64,000 nucleotides of DNA from Candidatus Pantoea deserta (GTDB taxonomy: Bacteria; Pseudomonadota; Gammaproteobacteria; Enterobacterales; Enterobacteriaceae), in contig NZ_RMVG01000004.1 of assembly GCF_003813865.1 (NCBI RefSeq), positions 62,001-126,000 on the forward strand. Direction: 5' to 3'. The position numbers and the translations under genes were made by a program. Under the pieces are notes generated by a model. That model was not told where the DNA came from. It did no database searches and worked only from the letters and a program-made list of their open reading frames with translations. Below are positions 63,266 through 64,000 of this stretch, one piece after another. The first letter of the stretch is position 1, and each line of letters opens with the position of its first letter.

Positions 63266-63271
63266 ACGCTG

Positions 63272-63613
63272 ATGGTCACCATTTATCACAACCCGCGCTG
63301 TAGCAAGAGCCGTGAAACCCTGGCGCTGCTGAAAACGCGCGGCATTGAACCAGAGGTCGTGCTCTATCTGGAAACGCCGCCGGATCGCGATACGCTGCAA
63401 ATTCTGCTGCAAAAGTCTGGCATGAGCAGCGCGCGTCAGCTGATGCGGACCAAAGAGGATCTCTACAGAGAACTCCAGCTGGAAAACGCCAGCGAAAGCG
63501 AGCTGCTTGACGCGCTGGTTGCGCATCCGAAGCTACTGGAGCGTCCGGTGGTCATTAACGGCGAACGCGCCTGTCTTGGCCGCCCGCCGGAAGCGGTGCT
63601 GGGGATCCTTTAA
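63272..63613 (+). CDS. yfgD: ArsC-like reductase-family protein YfgD
   Basis: 113 residues. ArsC family motif [11 protein letters not shown] with Cys10, and [10 protein letters not shown] and [17 protein letters not shown] downstream. Resembles arsenate reductases, but no ars genes are near; as a bepA partner its role is not known. Convergent with hda (4-base overlap). Confidence 0.93.
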   Translation: MVTIYHNPRCSKSRETLALLKTRGIEPEVVLYLETPPDRDTLQILLQKSGMSSARQLMRTKEDLYRELQLENASESELLDALVAHPKLLERPVVINGERACLGRPPEAVLGIL

Positions 63614-64000
63614 AGCCCCAGCGTCTCTTTGACAAAGGGGATAGTGAGCTTGCGCTGCGCGCTGATGGAGGCGCGATCGAGACGATCCAGGGTGTCAAAC
63701 AGCGTGCGCATTTCGCGATCGAGGCGCTTCAGCAGGAAGCGCCCGACATCTTCCGGCAGTTCAAATCCGCGCATCCCGGCACGCAGCTGCAAGGCCTGAA
63801 GCTTATCTTCGTCGCTCAGCGGTTGCAGGCGGTAGATCTGCCCCCAGTCGAGGCGTGACGCCAGATCCGGCAGATTAAGATTGAGCTGGCGCGGCGGACG
63901 ATCGCCGGTGATGAATAGCCGGGTTTTGCCGGTTTCCAGAATGCGGTTATAGAGATCGAAGATCGCCATCTCCCACGCCTCTTCTCCGGCAATGCACTCA
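63610..64000 (-). CDS. hda: DnaA regulatory inactivator Hda (partial, 3' part)
   Basis: The C-terminal 130 or so residues of Hda, the gene running off the right edge. AAA+ C-terminal part with [31 protein letters not shown] (sensor regions) and [14 protein letters not shown] ending in FVKETLGL. Upstream codons [11 protein letters not shown] show it continues in frame past 63969. With the sliding clamp it stimulates ATP hydrolysis by DnaA. Confidence 0.96.
   Translation of the reverse strand, partial: ECIAGEEAWEMAIFDLYNRILETGKTRLFITGDRPPRQLNLNLPDLASRLDWGQIYRLQPLSDEDKLQALQLRAGMRGFELPEDVGRFLLKRLDREMRTLFDTLDRLDRASISAQRKLTIPFVKETLGL

Overview
The window is a chromosomal backbone segment of a GC-rich member of the Enterobacterales. 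Its gene order follows the Escherichia coli alaX/gltX to hda region closely, but with lineage-specific losses and insertions. These fit Erwiniaceae (Pantoea, Erwinia or Mixta type) better than Escherichia; that placement is inferred from protein similarity recalled from memory and from synteny, not from a search.

Layout. 1-3277: a sulfur-compound operon (C-terminal stub of an upstream gene, periplasmic binding protein, thiol dioxygenase of the cupin fold, four-domain rhodanese) closed by a terminator. 3343-3604: two tRNA-Ala genes with their promoter. 3894-6594: a formate/nitrite-type channel, yfeC and gltX. 6822-7253: strong promoter, three tRNA-Val and one tRNA-Lys. 7254-7934: a gene-free, highly structured accessory stretch with a duplicated tRNA-Lys 3' end and 72-base repeats, followed by a small FlxA-like gene behind a sigma-28-type promoter. 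8276-18864: yfeR/yfeH, ypeB-ligA, zipA, cysZ-cysK and ptsH-ptsI-crr. 19092-21136: a CpxA/CpxR-like two-component pair where E. coli carries other genes. 21290-26048: cysPTWAM (sulfate/thiosulfate uptake and cysteine synthase B). 26239-34386 and on to 37770: yfeX-yfeY, yfeZ-ypeA, amiA-hemF, maeB, talA-tktB and ampH. No ethanolamine (eut) cluster lies between hemF and maeB. 37767-47749: ypfG, nudK, ansP, a DUF1471 gene, narQ-narP and acrD. 47848-57876: ypfM (20 residues), yffB-dapE-ypfN, ypfH, tmcA-ypfJ, purC, bamC-dapA, gcvR and bcp. 57918-61086: a diguanylate cyclase and two tandem DsrE-like membrane-anchored proteins, in the place of perM. 61802-64000: bepA-yfgD and the 3' part of hda.

How the genes work together. 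Sulfur is the strongest theme. The first operon probably handles an organic thiol or sulfonate. cysPTWA imports sulfate or thiosulfate, CysZ brings sulfate through the inner membrane, and CysK and CysM make cysteine. The DsrE pair may add a periplasmic sulfur-relay function, which is speculative. PTS core genes, transaldolase/transketolase and malic enzyme cover central carbon metabolism. narQ-narP and the formate/nitrite channel point to anaerobic respiration. ligA, zipA, gltX, hda, purC, dapA, dapE and bamC are housekeeping.

The most unusual items are the chain of short hairpins inserted in a broken copy of a tRNA-Lys T-arm (7291-7413), the in-frame 72-base repeats beside it, the palindrome in an enlarged ptsH-ptsI gap, the Asp replacing a zinc-ligand His in GltX, a G5-U68 wobble in one tRNA-Ala, and the tandem DsrE paralogs. 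I did not find an obvious undescribed multi-gene defence or mobile system.
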